Positions 22,401 through 32,599 of a stretch of 64,000 nt of DNA are shown here, piece by piece. Origin of the DNA: Arion vulgaris (Eukaryota; Mollusca; Gastropoda; Stylommatophora; Arionidae); assembly GCA_020796225.1 (NCBI GenBank), contig CM036768.1, positions 36,608,289 to 36,672,288 on the forward strand, given 5' to 3'. Under the pieces are notes generated by a model. The model worked only from the letters and a program-made list of their open reading frames with translations. It was not told where the DNA came from and did no database searches. Each line of letters starts with the position of its first letter. Position 1 is the stretch's first letter. The position numbers and the translations under genes are program-made.

Positions 22401-25400
22401 GAGCAAAGTGAAAGTATTCCAAGCGCCCATTGCCAATGGTTGCCTCGTGAATGCCAAACCATCGATTTTTACCAGGTATTTGTATGTCTTCTTTTTGTGT
22501 TTGTGCCTGCTATGAATTCCGAATTAGTGATGAAACCCGCCTGTGTGGTGCTAAGGCCCGCTAGGGAAGCAAAGAATAGTACCACTGTGTTTTACAAGGC
22601 ATATCGTACAATGCGACTGAGGTAGAGGTCTAGGAACTATCCAAGTAAATAAAAGCATCGCAGAAATCGGATGTGCTGACCTACTTGTAGGCGCATAACT
22701 GACATAACACACAATTGCTCTTAGGCTTGGATTACATATAAATCACAAAGAGGGTTAACTAGTGGTCGATATGGAGCGTCAAGTAGTCATGAAACCAATA
22801 TGTGCATATTTCTGAATGCTGACACCTATAATATTGGTGCTGCGACTCAGGATGTGATGTTCTTCTTGCCTTGAGCATTTGGACAAATACCTAGTGAATA
22901 GCAGTGCTCAGTCGGACTCAGCATGGGCAGTTGGCTGCAGGGAATGAGCACACTGATTCTTACCTCACTGGCATATCAGGAAATTAGAGGGCAGACAAAC
23001 TGGCAAAGGAGGGAGCAACACAGGAACAAAACAATCACCATCCAGGAAAAGAAAATCCTCATTAGTGTCATTAGAAAAAAAGAAAACAAAGAGATAATTA
23101 TCACTGTCTAGATAGAGCAAAGCAGGTGATATTGTTTTGACTCAGAGTTGGACACAATAGAATGAACAGTTGCAGACTAAGGCTTGTTCTATAACTTAGT
23201 TGCATATGGGGGCAGACAGCACATACAACCGAACATATCCTGAAGAAGGTCACCTGGTGAACCAACTCATGGAAAGAACACAACTTACATCCAGAAGACT
23301 GGATTCGCTGTGTAAACATTGTACAACAGAGAACGAGAATAAGAAGATGCCTCAACTGCCCTATCATTGAGAGTCACATAAATTTTTTGTCACATAGTGC
23401 TAGAGCAGCTCTTTAATGCAAAATCTACAAAGCATTGAATTGAAGGACAACAGCCCAAGCACTGCTGAATCATTGAAGAAGAAGAAACCCTGCAGTTGTA
23501 AACAATGTGGGATCATATTTATTTTTCTCCTTTTGACTATTAAACATCATGCTATCAGTGCCAAACCTGGATGCTGACATCAAATGATAGAACAAAAATT
23601 AGTCGCAACAGAGATGAAGTGTCAACGCAGATGCTTGGAGTATCAAGAAGAGACTGGTTTAGAAATGAAGACATCAGGAAAAAAGTGGGAACATCAGTAC
23701 TAAACTTCATCAAGAAAGAACAAATTAAATGGTTCTCCCACATAAGAAGACAGTGCGCCTCAAAGATCAACGCTGCTCTGATACAGTGAATGCAAAGCAA
23801 AGGGTCGTTCACGCAAAAGGTGTACTTCAGAAATAACAGAGATGGTGAAAAACACTTTATGAAGCACACACAAAAGCCTGTTCTAGAAATCTCTTCTTAT
23901 CCTGATACGACAAAACAGCATTAGAGTGCCTCTTCTTCGAAACCTTCTCAATGACAACCTGTTAACCACTCTGTGGGATTTGTATGTGATCTGAGACTAA
24001 GAGTGATTGTACTTGTGTAGTTATGACCTACAAGTAGGCCAGCACATCCGATTTCTGCTATGCTTTTATTTACTAGGGTAGCTTCCCTAGGTCCTACATC
24101 AGTCGCCTTTACGACATGCCTTGTAGGCCGCAGTGGTGCTATTCTTGGCTTCCCTTGTGGGCCCCGGCACCACACAGGCAGTATTAGAGTACAGAAAGGG
24201 TTTTTAAGCCGAAGGGTTGTCTTCATTGCACCGGGTTTTACCCCATATGGCTCGATCCCTCTCTGCAGAAATGGCATGCCACCTGCTGAAAGTATTGCAT
24301 AACGCACAAACTCCTTAGCTCCAGCAACAATCCTAGGGGTCTCTGGAAAAAACTGCAGTTGTGAACAGAATGGCGCGGTCTGGATTCGAACCCACGACCT
24401 TCGACTCACAAGGCAAAGGGCTTAGCCACAGAGACCCCCTAGTACAGAAAAGACTATATAAGCATTGAGAAGAGTCTGTGAAATTTGTAGTACTTTGTAT
24501 TGGTTAGAATTGTCTGAAACAGTTGAAGTAGACAGTTGAAATCATACTAAGACACGGTGGTTCATTTTTCTATTGAAATATTTTAGAAAGAAGTACATGT
24601 TGGAGATGTGAGCATGGATGATGACAAAGAAATTGTACCAACCACAGATATCAGTAGCAACGTTACCAGTGATCAGATATTCACCAATTGGTAAGTGATT
24701 CATTTACATGTGTTATTTACATGGTAAGGTTGAGCATTGTGTTTTATTTAACCTTTTATCTGCTAAAGATGTATTACCACGTCTGTTATCGCCCGAGTGG
24801 TTACCGGGCCCAAATTTGGGGTGTAAAGAATAGAGCCACTGTTACCTGCCACACATGTCGTAAGAGGCGACTAAGGAGGTTTGGCTGAAATCGGATGCAC
24901 ATGTCCTAAACATGTAGAAGTTTATGTGTTTAGGGGCCTACCAAACCAATGTGCAACGTGTACACGTTCTGGCAAAGATCAAACATATCACAGAGAGTGA
25001 TTAAATTGGTCGTAAAGGCTAACGCAAAGAAGAAGAAGAAGTCTGTTATTATCTCTCCACTGTGGGCTAAAGACGTGTTAACACGTTATACATTGCTACT
25101 GTCACTGCTATAGGCGTACATTCACGTTTGGTTATAAGCAAAGAGTAGCTATTTTTAGCTCAGCCTTCAGAAAGTATGTAGCAGCGAAAGGTTTAATATT
25201 CAAGTGTTATCAATGCTGGCATAAAGTGTTTCTTCTTTTGTCATAACACTTTTACCGGGTTGCTACACAGTGTCGTGTTTTTGTCTTGCGCTTGCTAGCT
25301 CTAGTAGCGTGCGTAATAGTTATTTTTGCTTTTTGACAGGATTCTGCTATGCCATCTTTTTCATGGTCTTTCTCTCACCTTCTTTCATTATGTTCTGTTG

Positions 25401-28400
25401 TAGAAGACTCTGTATACTGTGGAGTTTTGTTGCATTCTTATTAAGTGGCCTAGTGTTCACTCCATTCTTTAGTCCAATGTTTAAAATGATGAAAGGTCTA
25501 GTGGTTAGAAGGATGGAATGTCAAGTGGTTACAGTGCTGACATAGTTAAGCGGTTACAGTGCTGACATAGTTAAGTGGTTACAGTGCTGGCATAGTTGAG
25601 CCATTAGAGAGCTTGTTTCATACTAGAAACAGCTAGTGCAGTTAATGAAAGGAAATGTTATCAAGGATGAGAACTTTCTGCCATCTCTACTCCAGATGCT
25701 GAGACTTAGTACTTCTTCTTCGAACGCTCCATATCGACCACTTATTAACCACTCTGTGTGATTTGTATGTGATCTGAGCCTTAGAGCGATTGTACGTTGT
25801 GCCAGTTATGCGCCTACAAGTAGGCCAGCACATCCGATTTCTGCGATGCTTTTATTTACTAGGGTAGCTTCCATCAGTCGCCTCTTATGACATGCTTTGT
25901 AGGTCGCAGCGGTACTATTCTTTACTGCCCTTGTGGGCCCTGTGACCACACGGGTGAGACTTAGTACAAAGATGTCTTTGAGGCTTCCCACCCTTTAGTT
26001 TCCAATATTTCTTTGATATTTAATTGAGACTGGCTCGACTTGAGAGTTGTCACTGTCTAAAAATTTCCCACTGGAATTTTGTCCTGGACCTCTTGCTTGC
26101 AAAGCAAGAGCATTAACTACCACACTATCTCAGCTGGCCTCAGTGAGACAGATATTTAAATCTTGATGAGTATTTGTGACTTTAGTTTGGTTATGATTAT
26201 AGAAAAGACTTCCTCAAAGACCTAAGCAGAGCATACCAGGTCATTACATTTCAACTACACACTGCAGACTCAACAAACACTTATATAGACTACGAATAAG
26301 TAAGAACAGCTATCTGCCAGTGTCAGCAGGCGGAACAGACACCAGAGCATATCCCGCAAGACTGTCCTCTCCTGGGTGAGCTGAAAAGCAACATGTGGCC
26401 ACACCCAGTCGACCTGAAAACTAAGTTTTGGGAAAACCTGACTGCCCAGTTTGTGGTCCACCGTAAATTAAGCGCATGACCGGAGATTGCTGAAGAAAGA
26501 GATTTGTGACTTTAGTTAAAGTAGTAACATGTTTTTACTTGTCTTATTCCACCAGCTGCCAAGAAGAAAGTCATGCTGTAGTGGACACATCTACTTCAAT
26601 GGACTCTGATTGTTCTCCAGCTGTTTCTCATTGTAAACCGAGACGCACACCACAGCCTGCATCATCTCCATTGAATATAGTCCAGGGACAAATTAGGAGG
26701 TGTGGATATTTATGTTGCAGGTTAGGTAGACATAATTCCTATGCCTACATTTGTTATGTACCATGAGGAATAAAGGTTGATAAGTCAGATCCTTCTTGAA
26801 CAGAAGGTAATGACGGGGGATACTGTATGCCTGTAAAAAGAAAAGCAGGCTTTCACGCAAAAATCAGTCAGCAGTACCATACCTGGTGTTCTGACTACAC
26901 CTGAATTCATAGTGGGTGAACGCAAGAAGTTCTTTGATCTCTTCGCTTCTGCCTGTTGGATGAAGATTTTAAAATAGTTATGGGTCACCCCATAATTGCT
27001 CCATTCCTGTGCCAACGAAAATCACACGAAATGCTAACATCTGTTTCCTGTGTCGTGAACTAATTCCAGAATGAAACAGCCATGTACCGCCACAAAAAGC
27101 AACCAGCACCACAAAATGCATATGACCATCGCTAAAGTGTCAACACAAAACTGTTCATCACTTGAAATGCAATTCATGTCGAAGGGAACATCAATCACGA
27201 CAAAATTCCAAGCATCGCAGAAATCGGAAGTGCTGGCCTACTTGTAGGCGCATAACTAGCACAGCATAGATCACATACAAATCACATAGAGGGGTTCGCC
27301 TGAGCAGTTACCAGAACCCAAATTTGGGGTGTAAAGAATAGAACCACTGTTACCTGCCACACATGTCGTAAGAGGCGACTAAGGAGGTTTAACTGAAATC
27401 AAATGCATGTGTCATAAACGTGTATAAGTCTATGCTTTAGGGCCTACCAAACCACTGTGCAATGTATACACGTTCTTTACAAAGATCAAACATATCACAA
27501 AGAGTGAGATTAAAATTGGTCGTAAAGAACGAACGCAAAGAAGACACAGAGTGGTTAACAAGTGGTCGATATGGAGCGCTCAAGAACCAGCGAGCCATGG
27601 GAACCATCATTATAGTCTTCGATATCTGTTGGGGGAGACTAAGCACCTATGGGCTGATAGGAGAAGACTGATATGACATCACCAGTACAATTGAGTGATA
27701 AGTTCTTTGAAGGTTTCGATCTCGCCTGTGTGTTGTCTGGGCCCGCAGGGGAAGCAAAGAATAGCACCACTGCGACCTACAAGGCATGTTGTAAGAGGCG
27801 ACTGATGTAGGACCTGGGAAGCTACCCTATTAAATAAAAAGCATCTCAGAAATCAGATCTACTGGTCTACTTGTAGGTGCATAACTGGCTCACCGCACAA
27901 TCGTTCTTAGTGTCAGATCACATACAAATCATAAAGAGTGGTTGATATGGAACATATAAGAAGAATGTGTGTGTGAGAAAATATCGAAAATTTCCATAAA
28001 ACCAGGGAACATACAGTAAAACTGAAGGGATTTTTAAAGTGAAGATTTCTTCTTTTAGTGGGGTTGACTTGTTTGTTTTACAGGTCATAGCAGGCTACTA
28101 ATTTTCCCTTTTTGTCCTTCCTAAGAGTCTAGCTCAAAGAGGGTGGAACAGATAGAGATGTTAAAATAAGAATACAGAAGGCAAGAGGAACTTTCATTGC
28201 ACTGGGAAACATTGGAAGTCCAAAGAAATCAAATCTAGAACAAAGATTTGGATATTTAACTCTAATGTTAAAGCAGTTCTACTGTATGGGTCAGAAACAT
28301 GGAGAACAACTAAAACAATAGCGCATAAATTGCAAACATTCATCAACTGGTGTCTGCGCAGAATAGAGGGAATAAGATGGTATGATAGGGTCACAAATGA

Positions 28401-29433
28401 GGAACTTATGGAGAGAACAAGACAGATTCCAGTGAACGAACAGGTTAAAAAAGGCGCTGGATAGGACACACTTTGCGAAAACCGGAGGGGAATATAACAA
28501 GAAGGGTCCTTGTCTGGAACCCGCAGGGACAGTGAAAGAAGGGGAGGCCGAGAAATACTTGGAGGCAGAGATCAACAATATAAAGAAGAGTTGGAGGGAG
28601 CTGCAGGAGATAGCTAGAGATAGGAAGACTTGGCATGAGTTGGTTGAGGGCCTATGCCCCAACCCGGGTAAAAGGCAAAGAGAGAGAGAGAGAGAAGAGC
28701 CTTGCTGACCCCAACTCTGCTGGATGCAGACACAGAACACAACTTGTAGACCAAACAATAGAGGCAAAGGAGTCAAAGCTGAAAATGTAGTTAGAATTTA
28801 CAATGATCAAAAGTCAAGGTGTGACTGTAACTTCTTCTTCGAATGCTCCATATCCACCACTCCATATCGACCACTTGTTAAACCACTCTTTGTGATCTGA
28901 GCCTATGAGCGTTTGTACATTGTGTCAGTTATGCCTACAAGTAAGCCAGCACATCGATTTCTACGACGCTTTTTATTTACTAGGGTAGCTTCCATAGGCC
29001 CCTACCTCAGTCACCTCTTACGGCATGCCTTGTAGATTGCAGTGGTACTATTCTTTGCTAACTTTGCGAGCTCCGGCAACATACCGGCTGAACGTGACTT
29101 TACCTAACTTCTATATCCCTTAACCTTGATGTTCCTTCCACATAGTTTTAAAGTATACTTATTGCTTCACATAGTTTAAAGTATACTTATTGCTTCCATA
29201 GTTTAAAGTATACTATTCTTCCACATAGTTTTAAAGATACTATTTTCCACATAGTTTTAAAAAGTATACTTATTGCTTCACATAGTTTTAAAGTATACTT
29301 ATTGCTTTCTATTTCATTTTTATCCAGAGGTCTGAGACCTAGTCCTGTCTCTGGAAGACTGTACTGTCATTGCTCTGCATCATGGAGAGGGATGTATGGA
29401 TTAGACACTGGATATATCACAGATTACTACTGA
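19434..29433 (+). CDS. Unrecognised five-exon gene (5' end uncertain)
   Basis: Five blocks with gt-ag borders join in one frame: 19434-19620 (acceptor tctatttttag, donor AAG/gtatgt), 22398-22475 (gttcccag, CAG/gtattt), 24587-24690 (tattttag, TTG/gtaagt), 26556-26699 (ttccaccag, AG/gtgtgg) and 29328-29433 (tttttatccag, stop TGA 29431-29433). Phases are 0, 0, 2, 2. From ATG 19477 the product has about 200 residues, hydrophilic and Ser/Asp/Glu-rich, starting MPLSHSLTFGYREYGDPEEH with a basic patch SQRQKRK. The fourth exon is Cys/Ser-rich and ends PASSPLNIVQGQIRR. The last gives GLRPSPVSGRL and ends GYITDYY. No transmembrane or signal segment was seen. The Pro/Ser/Arg-rich C-terminal third suggests a disordered regulatory protein, but no family is recognised. 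Upstream exons may exist, since the first block is open before ATG. The last exon is the least certain. Introns are packed with SINEs and LINE fragments. Confidence 0.5.
19755..19946 (-). mobile_element. L3-like LINE 3' fragment, antisense
   Basis: Antisense of an L3-type basic tail (ccaggtatttctaggccttcc), similar to the reverse complement of 28540-28650. The right side is truncated by the SINE F insertion. Confidence 0.55.
19959..20243 (-). mobile_element. SINE F copy
   Basis: T-rich tail on the left, tRNA-like head on the right (cgagctatgaggcgtctcac). Flanks cccttaggttct (19947-19958) and cccttagggttct (20244-20256) form the TSD. Confidence 0.85.
20264..20510 (+). mobile_element. SINE C copy
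   Basis: Full family order from gtggtgccgggcccc through taccactgcgacctacaagg to gtggtcgacatgg and a short purine tail. Confidence 0.85.
20612..20810 (-). mobile_element. L2 LINE 3' end, antisense
   Basis: cttcttcttttgtcatcacactg, gttaccgggttgctgcc and tctgtggtcttcctcttgcc are the reverse complement of the L2 3' end. Confidence 0.75.
20845..21130 (-). mobile_element. L4 LINE 3' fragment, antisense
   Basis: Parallels 52470-52700: catcaaatagct, gggc.gagcagaa-type words, ctctcataggccagatgtc, catcagttacatcctgaatc. Confidence 0.7.
21300..22290 (-). mobile_element. Long RB element, second copy
   Basis: The AG tail appears as tctctctctcgcgatcgttc at the left. The short-form sequence follows to gacctgcaaggcagcaggt (about 21490-21508), then the about 780-bp upstream part. 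The latter matches 7280-8190 (gttccctgcgagtggaaacg, gggccaaccc.catcgtccg, ggtggggtaggatcttgatt). It lies in intron 1 of the unknown gene and ends about 100 bp before its second exon. Confidence 0.75.
22538..22780 (+). mobile_element. SINE C copy
   Basis: cgcctgtgtggtgctaaggc, aagaatagtaccactg, catatcgtacaatgcgactg, then the usual body to gtggtcgatatggagcg. Confidence 0.85.
22925..23475 (+). mobile_element. LINE N-type RNase H/zinc-knuckle tail, decayed
   Basis: Across shifting frames: a GN.RADKLAKEGA-like RNase H end near 22975-23030, a GHNRMNSCRLR-like stretch near 23150-23180, then HMGADSTYNRTYPEE, a decayed zinc knuckle. It ends with gaagaagaaa near 23476. Confidence 0.6.
23545..23920 (+). 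mobile_element. L2 LINE C-terminal fragment
   Basis: Reads DRTKISRNRDEVSTQMLGVS, RNEDIRKKVGTSVLNFIKKE and IKWFSHIRRQ. This is the sense counterpart of the antisense copy at 15.64-16.05 kb. Confidence 0.75.
23931..24182 (-). mobile_element. SINE C copy
   Basis: cttcttcgaaacc ... gccagcacatccgatttct ... ttatttactagggtagcttc ... gccccggcaccacacaggc. Flanks attagagt (23920-23927 and 24183-24190) are a short TSD. Confidence 0.85.
24198..24440 (-). mobile_element. SINE D copy with TSD
   Basis: On the minus strand a tRNA-like head (tctgtggctaagccctttgc, then gggttcgaatcc) is followed by the D body. TSD agtacagaaa at 24188-24197 and 24441-24450. It sits directly beside the previous SINE C and its TSD overlaps that site. 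Confidence 0.9.
24790..25040 (+). mobile_element. SINE A copy with TSD
   Basis: cgcccgagtggttaccgggc to GAA tail, flanked by gtctgttat at 24781-24789 and 25041-25049. It lies in an intron of the unknown gene, 100 bp after its third exon. Confidence 0.92.
25225..25450 (-). mobile_element. L2 LINE 3' end, antisense
   Basis: cttcttttgtcataacactt, ttaccgggttgctacacagtg and atgttctgttgtagaagactc repeat the 20612 copy. Confidence 0.75.
25497..25612. repeat. 27-bp tandem repeat, about 4 units
   Basis: agtggttacagtgctgacat plus agttaag, repeated with minor changes. Confidence 0.85.
25713..25954 (-). mobile_element. SINE C copy with 13-bp TSD
   Basis: Flanked by tgagacttagtac at 25700-25712 and 25955-25967. 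This pair fixes both boundaries of SINE C: TTCTTCTTCG at the tail side and CACACGGG at the head side, as read on the + strand. Confidence 0.93.
26150..26485 (+). mobile_element. LINE N-type tail with zinc knuckle
   Basis: Reads ICQCQQAEQTPEHIPQDCPL (C-x-C ... H-x4-C as in LINE N), then GELKSNMWPHPVDLKTKFWE and a stop. The sequence ends at gaagaaag near 26500, just before exon 4 of the unknown gene. Confidence 0.7.
26775..27060. repeat. Repeat G copy (cacgcaaaaatcag module)
   Basis: Contains ttcacgcaaaaatcagtcag, accatacctggtgttctgac and gaattcatagtgggtgaacg. Related pieces lie at about 32790-32880, 35035-35100 and 37665-37740. The right part (26978-27060) is the reverse complement of 9565-9660. 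Confidence 0.65.
27208..27590 (+). mobile_element. 5'-truncated SINE C split by a SINE A
   Basis: SINE C body (gcatcgcagaaatcgga ... atcacataga) to 27296, resuming at 27544 with cacagagtggttaacaagtg and gtcgatatggagcg. Confidence 0.85.
27297..27543 (+). mobile_element. SINE A nested in SINE C
   Basis: cgcctgagcagttaccagaac to cgaacgcaaagaag. The host SINE word cacatagaggggtt / cacagagtggtt is present on both sides as a diverged TSD. Confidence 0.85.
27720..27965 (+). mobile_element. SINE C copy
   Basis: cgcctgtgtgttgtctgggc, aagaatagcaccactgcgac, body, then gtggttgatatgg. Confidence 0.85.
28130..28700 (+). mobile_element. L3 LINE C-terminal fragment with AG tail
   Basis: Broken frames read AVLLYGSETWRTTKTIAHKL, INWCLRRIEGIRWYDRVTNE, KRRWIGHTLRKPEGNITRRV and GRPRNTWRQ. 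The end is caacccgggtaaaaggc followed by (AG)n at 28678-28695. A second copy with the same end is at 43500-43840. Confidence 0.8.
28832..29093 (-). mobile_element. SINE C copy
   Basis: Has an extra short duplication (ccatatccaccact / ccatatcgaccact). Flanks gtgactgtaac and gtgactttacc form a diverged TSD. Confidence 0.8.
29141..29307. repeat. 28-30-bp minisatellite, about 6 units
   Basis: Units of cacatagttttaaagtatac plus ttattgctt end about 20 bp before the acceptor of the last exon of the unknown gene. Confidence 0.9.
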
Positions 29434-29730
29434 AATCATGGAAATGTCTCCAGTGACAACAAGTTATCAGGTGGCCTATATGATCTGCTTTGTATATTTA
29501 TTTTGTTTTTATATGGATAAATACTGAACATTTGTTGCAGCATAACTGTAAGATCTTGTTTTAATCTTTATTGTTGACATATTTAATCTTCTTGTTGTCA
29601 AGGTTATTGTTTGTTTATGATTCCTGTGGGAGTACAGTTTACACTCTATATACCTGTGCCATGCATTAGAACTAGTACCATTTAGGATTATTCACAGGCA
29701 GCTCTTCATATGCGATCAACATTCATTTTA

Positions 29731-29975
29731 GACTTCTTCTTCGAACGCTCCATATCGATCACTTGTTAACCACTCTTTGCGATTTGTATGTGATCTGAGC
29801 CTAAGAGCGGTTGCGCCAGTTATGTGCCTACGAGTAGGCTAGCACATCTGATTTCTGTGATACTTTTTATTTACTAGGGTATGTCCTACATCAGTTGCCT
29901 CTTACGACATGTCTTGTAGGTGGTAGTGGTACTATTCTTTGCTTCCTTTGCGGGCCCTTTCACCACACAAGTAGT
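29731..29975 (-). mobile_element. SINE C copy
   Basis: cttcttcttcgaacgctcc to gggccctttcaccacac, in family order. It lies about 300 bp after the predicted stop of the unknown gene. Confidence 0.85.
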
Positions 29976-30174
29976 CATGTTACAGAAAGACTGTTATTTA
30001 TCAACCATTTTTATACTTCCTATTTTTAAAGCTGACTTTCGCTTTTTCGTATCCTCTCATCTGTTTCAACAGGACATCTCGCTTCTTTATGTATCCACAA
30101 TTTTATACTTGTTTATTTTTAATCTTTCAATATTTCTTTTTTTATTTTCCCTTCCCATGAAATACATTAAGTTC

Positions 30175-30419
30175 CGCCCGAGTGGTCACCGGGCCCAAAT
30201 TTGGGGTGTAAAGAATAGAACCACTGTTACCTGCCACATATGTAGTAGGAGGCTGCTAAGGAGATATCGGATGCACATGTCCTAAACATGTAGAAGTATA
30301 TGCGTTTAGAGGCCTACCAAACCAATGTGCAACGTATACACGTTCTGGCAAAGATCAAACATATCACAAAGAGTGATTAAAATTGGTAGTAAAGAACAAA
30401 CGCAAAGAAGAAGAAGGAG
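30175..30419 (+). mobile_element. SINE A copy with 11-bp TSD
   Basis: cgcccgagtggtcaccgggc to gaagaagaagg, flanked by acattaagttc at 30164-30174 and 30420-30430. Confidence 0.93.
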
Positions 30420-30494
30420 ACATTAAGTTCATCTGTATGTTCATATCCCCTAACTATGCACTCAACTATCTATGACTAATAATGTAAAACATTC

Positions 30495-30746
30495 TTCTTC
30501 TTTGAATGCTCCATATCAACCACTTGTCAACAACTGTGTGATTTGTATGTAATCTGAGCCTAAGAGGGATTGTACGTTGTGGCAGTTATGCGCCTACAAG
30601 TAGGCCAGCACGTCTGATTTCTGTGCTGCTTTTTATTTACTAGAGTAGCATCCCTAGGGCCTATATCAGTCGCTCTATGACATGCATTGTAGGATGCAGT
30701 AGTACTATTCTTTGCTTCGCTTATGGGCCCCGGCACCACACGGGCG
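30495..30746 (-). mobile_element. SINE C copy with 11-bp TSD
   Basis: Flanked by gtaaaacattc at 30484-30494 and 30747-30757. Confidence 0.93.
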
Positions 30747-30984
30747 GTAAAACATTCAAATATTGCTATCACTTATGAGATTAAACATTGTTATTCTTCA
30801 CCTAAGCTCGTTAGTTTGCTTTTGCACTTTTAGTTAGTCAGCATTTGCATGTCCCCTGATCATAATGCAATTAAATATGGACAAAATTAGTGTGCGTTCA
30901 CACATCTAGTTCTATCAAAGATTGGGTGAAAAACACGAAGGTTCTGTTTGCAAAGTGTACACCTATGGCAGTTAAAGATTGATT

Positions 30985-31330
30985 TATGAGCCGCCCTGAG
31001 TGGTTACCGGACCCAAATTGGGGTGTAAAGAATAGAACCACTGTTACCTGCGACGCATGTCGTAAGAGGCGACTAGGTAGGTTGTGTGTGGGGCTAGCTG
31101 CCCCACACCGCAAAAAACACATCGGCTACAGAACGAAGAGCGAATGGAGTAAATGCTGGCTGAAACCGGACACATCGCCGAAGGATAAGCAACAGAGCTC
31201 CAAATGGTACTGAAGATGTGACGTAAAACACACCAATGCTAAGACTGCACGAATCAGATTTCCACGTGAATAGAATTTATGGGGAAATCTAGTACATCTG
31301 TCTGGGCGGTGATCGCTAGGGAGAGAATTT
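30985..31330 (+). mobile_element. SINE A head joined to an RB body
   Basis: 30990-31080 is a SINE A head (gagtggttaccggacccaaa ... cgtaagaggcgact). After a linker with an inverted word (gtgtggggc/gccccacac) it continues as RB (gctggctgaaaccggacaca ... tggggaaatctagtacatct). A chimera rather than two clean insertions, as no TSD was found. Confidence 0.65.
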
Positions 31331-31570
31331 AGAGTAGGATGGGTGTCGCTGCTGAGGTCAAACTTGAGATATAAAAAGTTTTGTTTTTTATTCCAACTAA
31401 ATTTAACATCATGAAACAACCCAAATAAAAAAAAAATCATGTTGAAAGTAGATATACTGAGCTGAAAGACTGATATCGCAACTTTGCTGTAACTGAAACA
31501 ACATTCAAATTAGACACAAACATTATATGAAAGGCTATTTTATAAAGGAATTATACCTGAAGCAAGCAGT

Positions 31571-31793
31571 TTTAATCTTGCACAAGTTTTCCCAAGTCCT
31601 TAATGACTAAATCATGCTTGAGCCAAATGGTTTCAATATCTTGCACAAATTTGCCTAGATTTTCACTTACTAAATCCTGCTTGAGCCTAACGGTTTCAAT
31701 ATCTTGCACAAGTTTGCCTAGGTCCTTAATGACTAAATAATACCTGAGCCTAACAGTTTCAATATCTTGCACAAATTTGCCTAGATTTTTTAC
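31571..31793 (-). repeat. 66-bp tandem repeat coding-compatible on the minus strand
   Basis: About 3.3 units. On the minus strand, 31572-31772 is open and reads as 22-residue units such as QDIETVRLKQDLV with LGKLV. Hydrophobic and charged residues alternate in a coiled-coil-like way. No ATG start, flanking splice context or homologue was identified. Confidence 0.6.
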
Positions 31794-31884
31794 TTACTCA
31801 TTTTAGATTTGTTTCATTATTAATATGTCAAATGTTTTTATTTCTTGCTATTTCTGTTTTACGCACTTTATTTCGACCATTATC

Positions 31885-32003
31885 AACAGATTTACAATTG
31901 ACAAGAAATGTGTAAATTCTTAATTGTCTCCATTTATTCCTGTTTAATGTTGGCTTCACATGTGTTTTGCCAATTATTATATATATTTTTTATTTGCTGA
32001 GAC
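31885..32003. repeat. 119-bp direct repeat, left copy
   Basis: From aacagatttacaattgac to ttatttgctgagac. The right copy is 32241-32256 plus 32413-32517. The two copies border a SINE C exactly. Confidence 0.9.
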
Positions 32004-32240
32004 CACCCATGTGTTGCTAGGGTCCCTCAAGGGGATTAAAGAATAGTACCACTGCAACCTACAAGGCATGTCGTAAGAGGTGACTGGTGTAGGGGTCTAG
32101 GGAAGCTACCCTAGTAAACAAAAAGTGTTTCAAAAATCGGATATGCTGGCCTTATACAACATACAATCGCTCTTAGTCTTGGATCACATACACATTACAC
32201 AGAGTGGTTAACAAGTGGTCGATATGGAGCATTCAAGAAG
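32004..32240 (+). mobile_element. SINE C between the 119-bp repeats
   Basis: cacccatgtgttgctagg to gagcattcaagaag. It begins at the last base of the left repeat and ends at the first base of the right repeat. Confidence 0.88.
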
Positions 32241-32256
32241 AACAGATTTACAATTG

Positions 32257-32405
32257 GCTGAAATCGATGCATGTGTCCTAAACGTGTAGAAGTCTATGCG
32301 TTTAGGGGCCTACCAAACCAATGTGCAACATATACACGTCTTGGCAAAGATCAAACATATCGCAGTGATTAAAATTGCTTGTAAAGAACGAACGCAAAGA
32401 AGAAG
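32257..32405 (+). mobile_element. 5'-truncated SINE A inside the right 119-bp repeat
   Basis: gctgaaatcgatgc to cgaacgcaaagaagaag. TSD acaattg at 32250-32256 and 32406-32412. Being 5'-truncated with a TSD, it fits incomplete reverse transcription. Confidence 0.85.
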
Positions 32406-32599
32406 ACAATTGACAAGAAATGTGTAAATTCTTAATTATGTCCCCATTTATTCCTGTTTAATATTGGCTTCTCATGTGCTTTGCCAATTATTGTATATTT
32501 TATTTATTTGCTGAGACAGCAAGGTCCCAAATTGACACCAAATTATTTTTAATAGACCCGTATGCCAGTTGCTGCTTCATAAAAAATACAGGCAATCAA

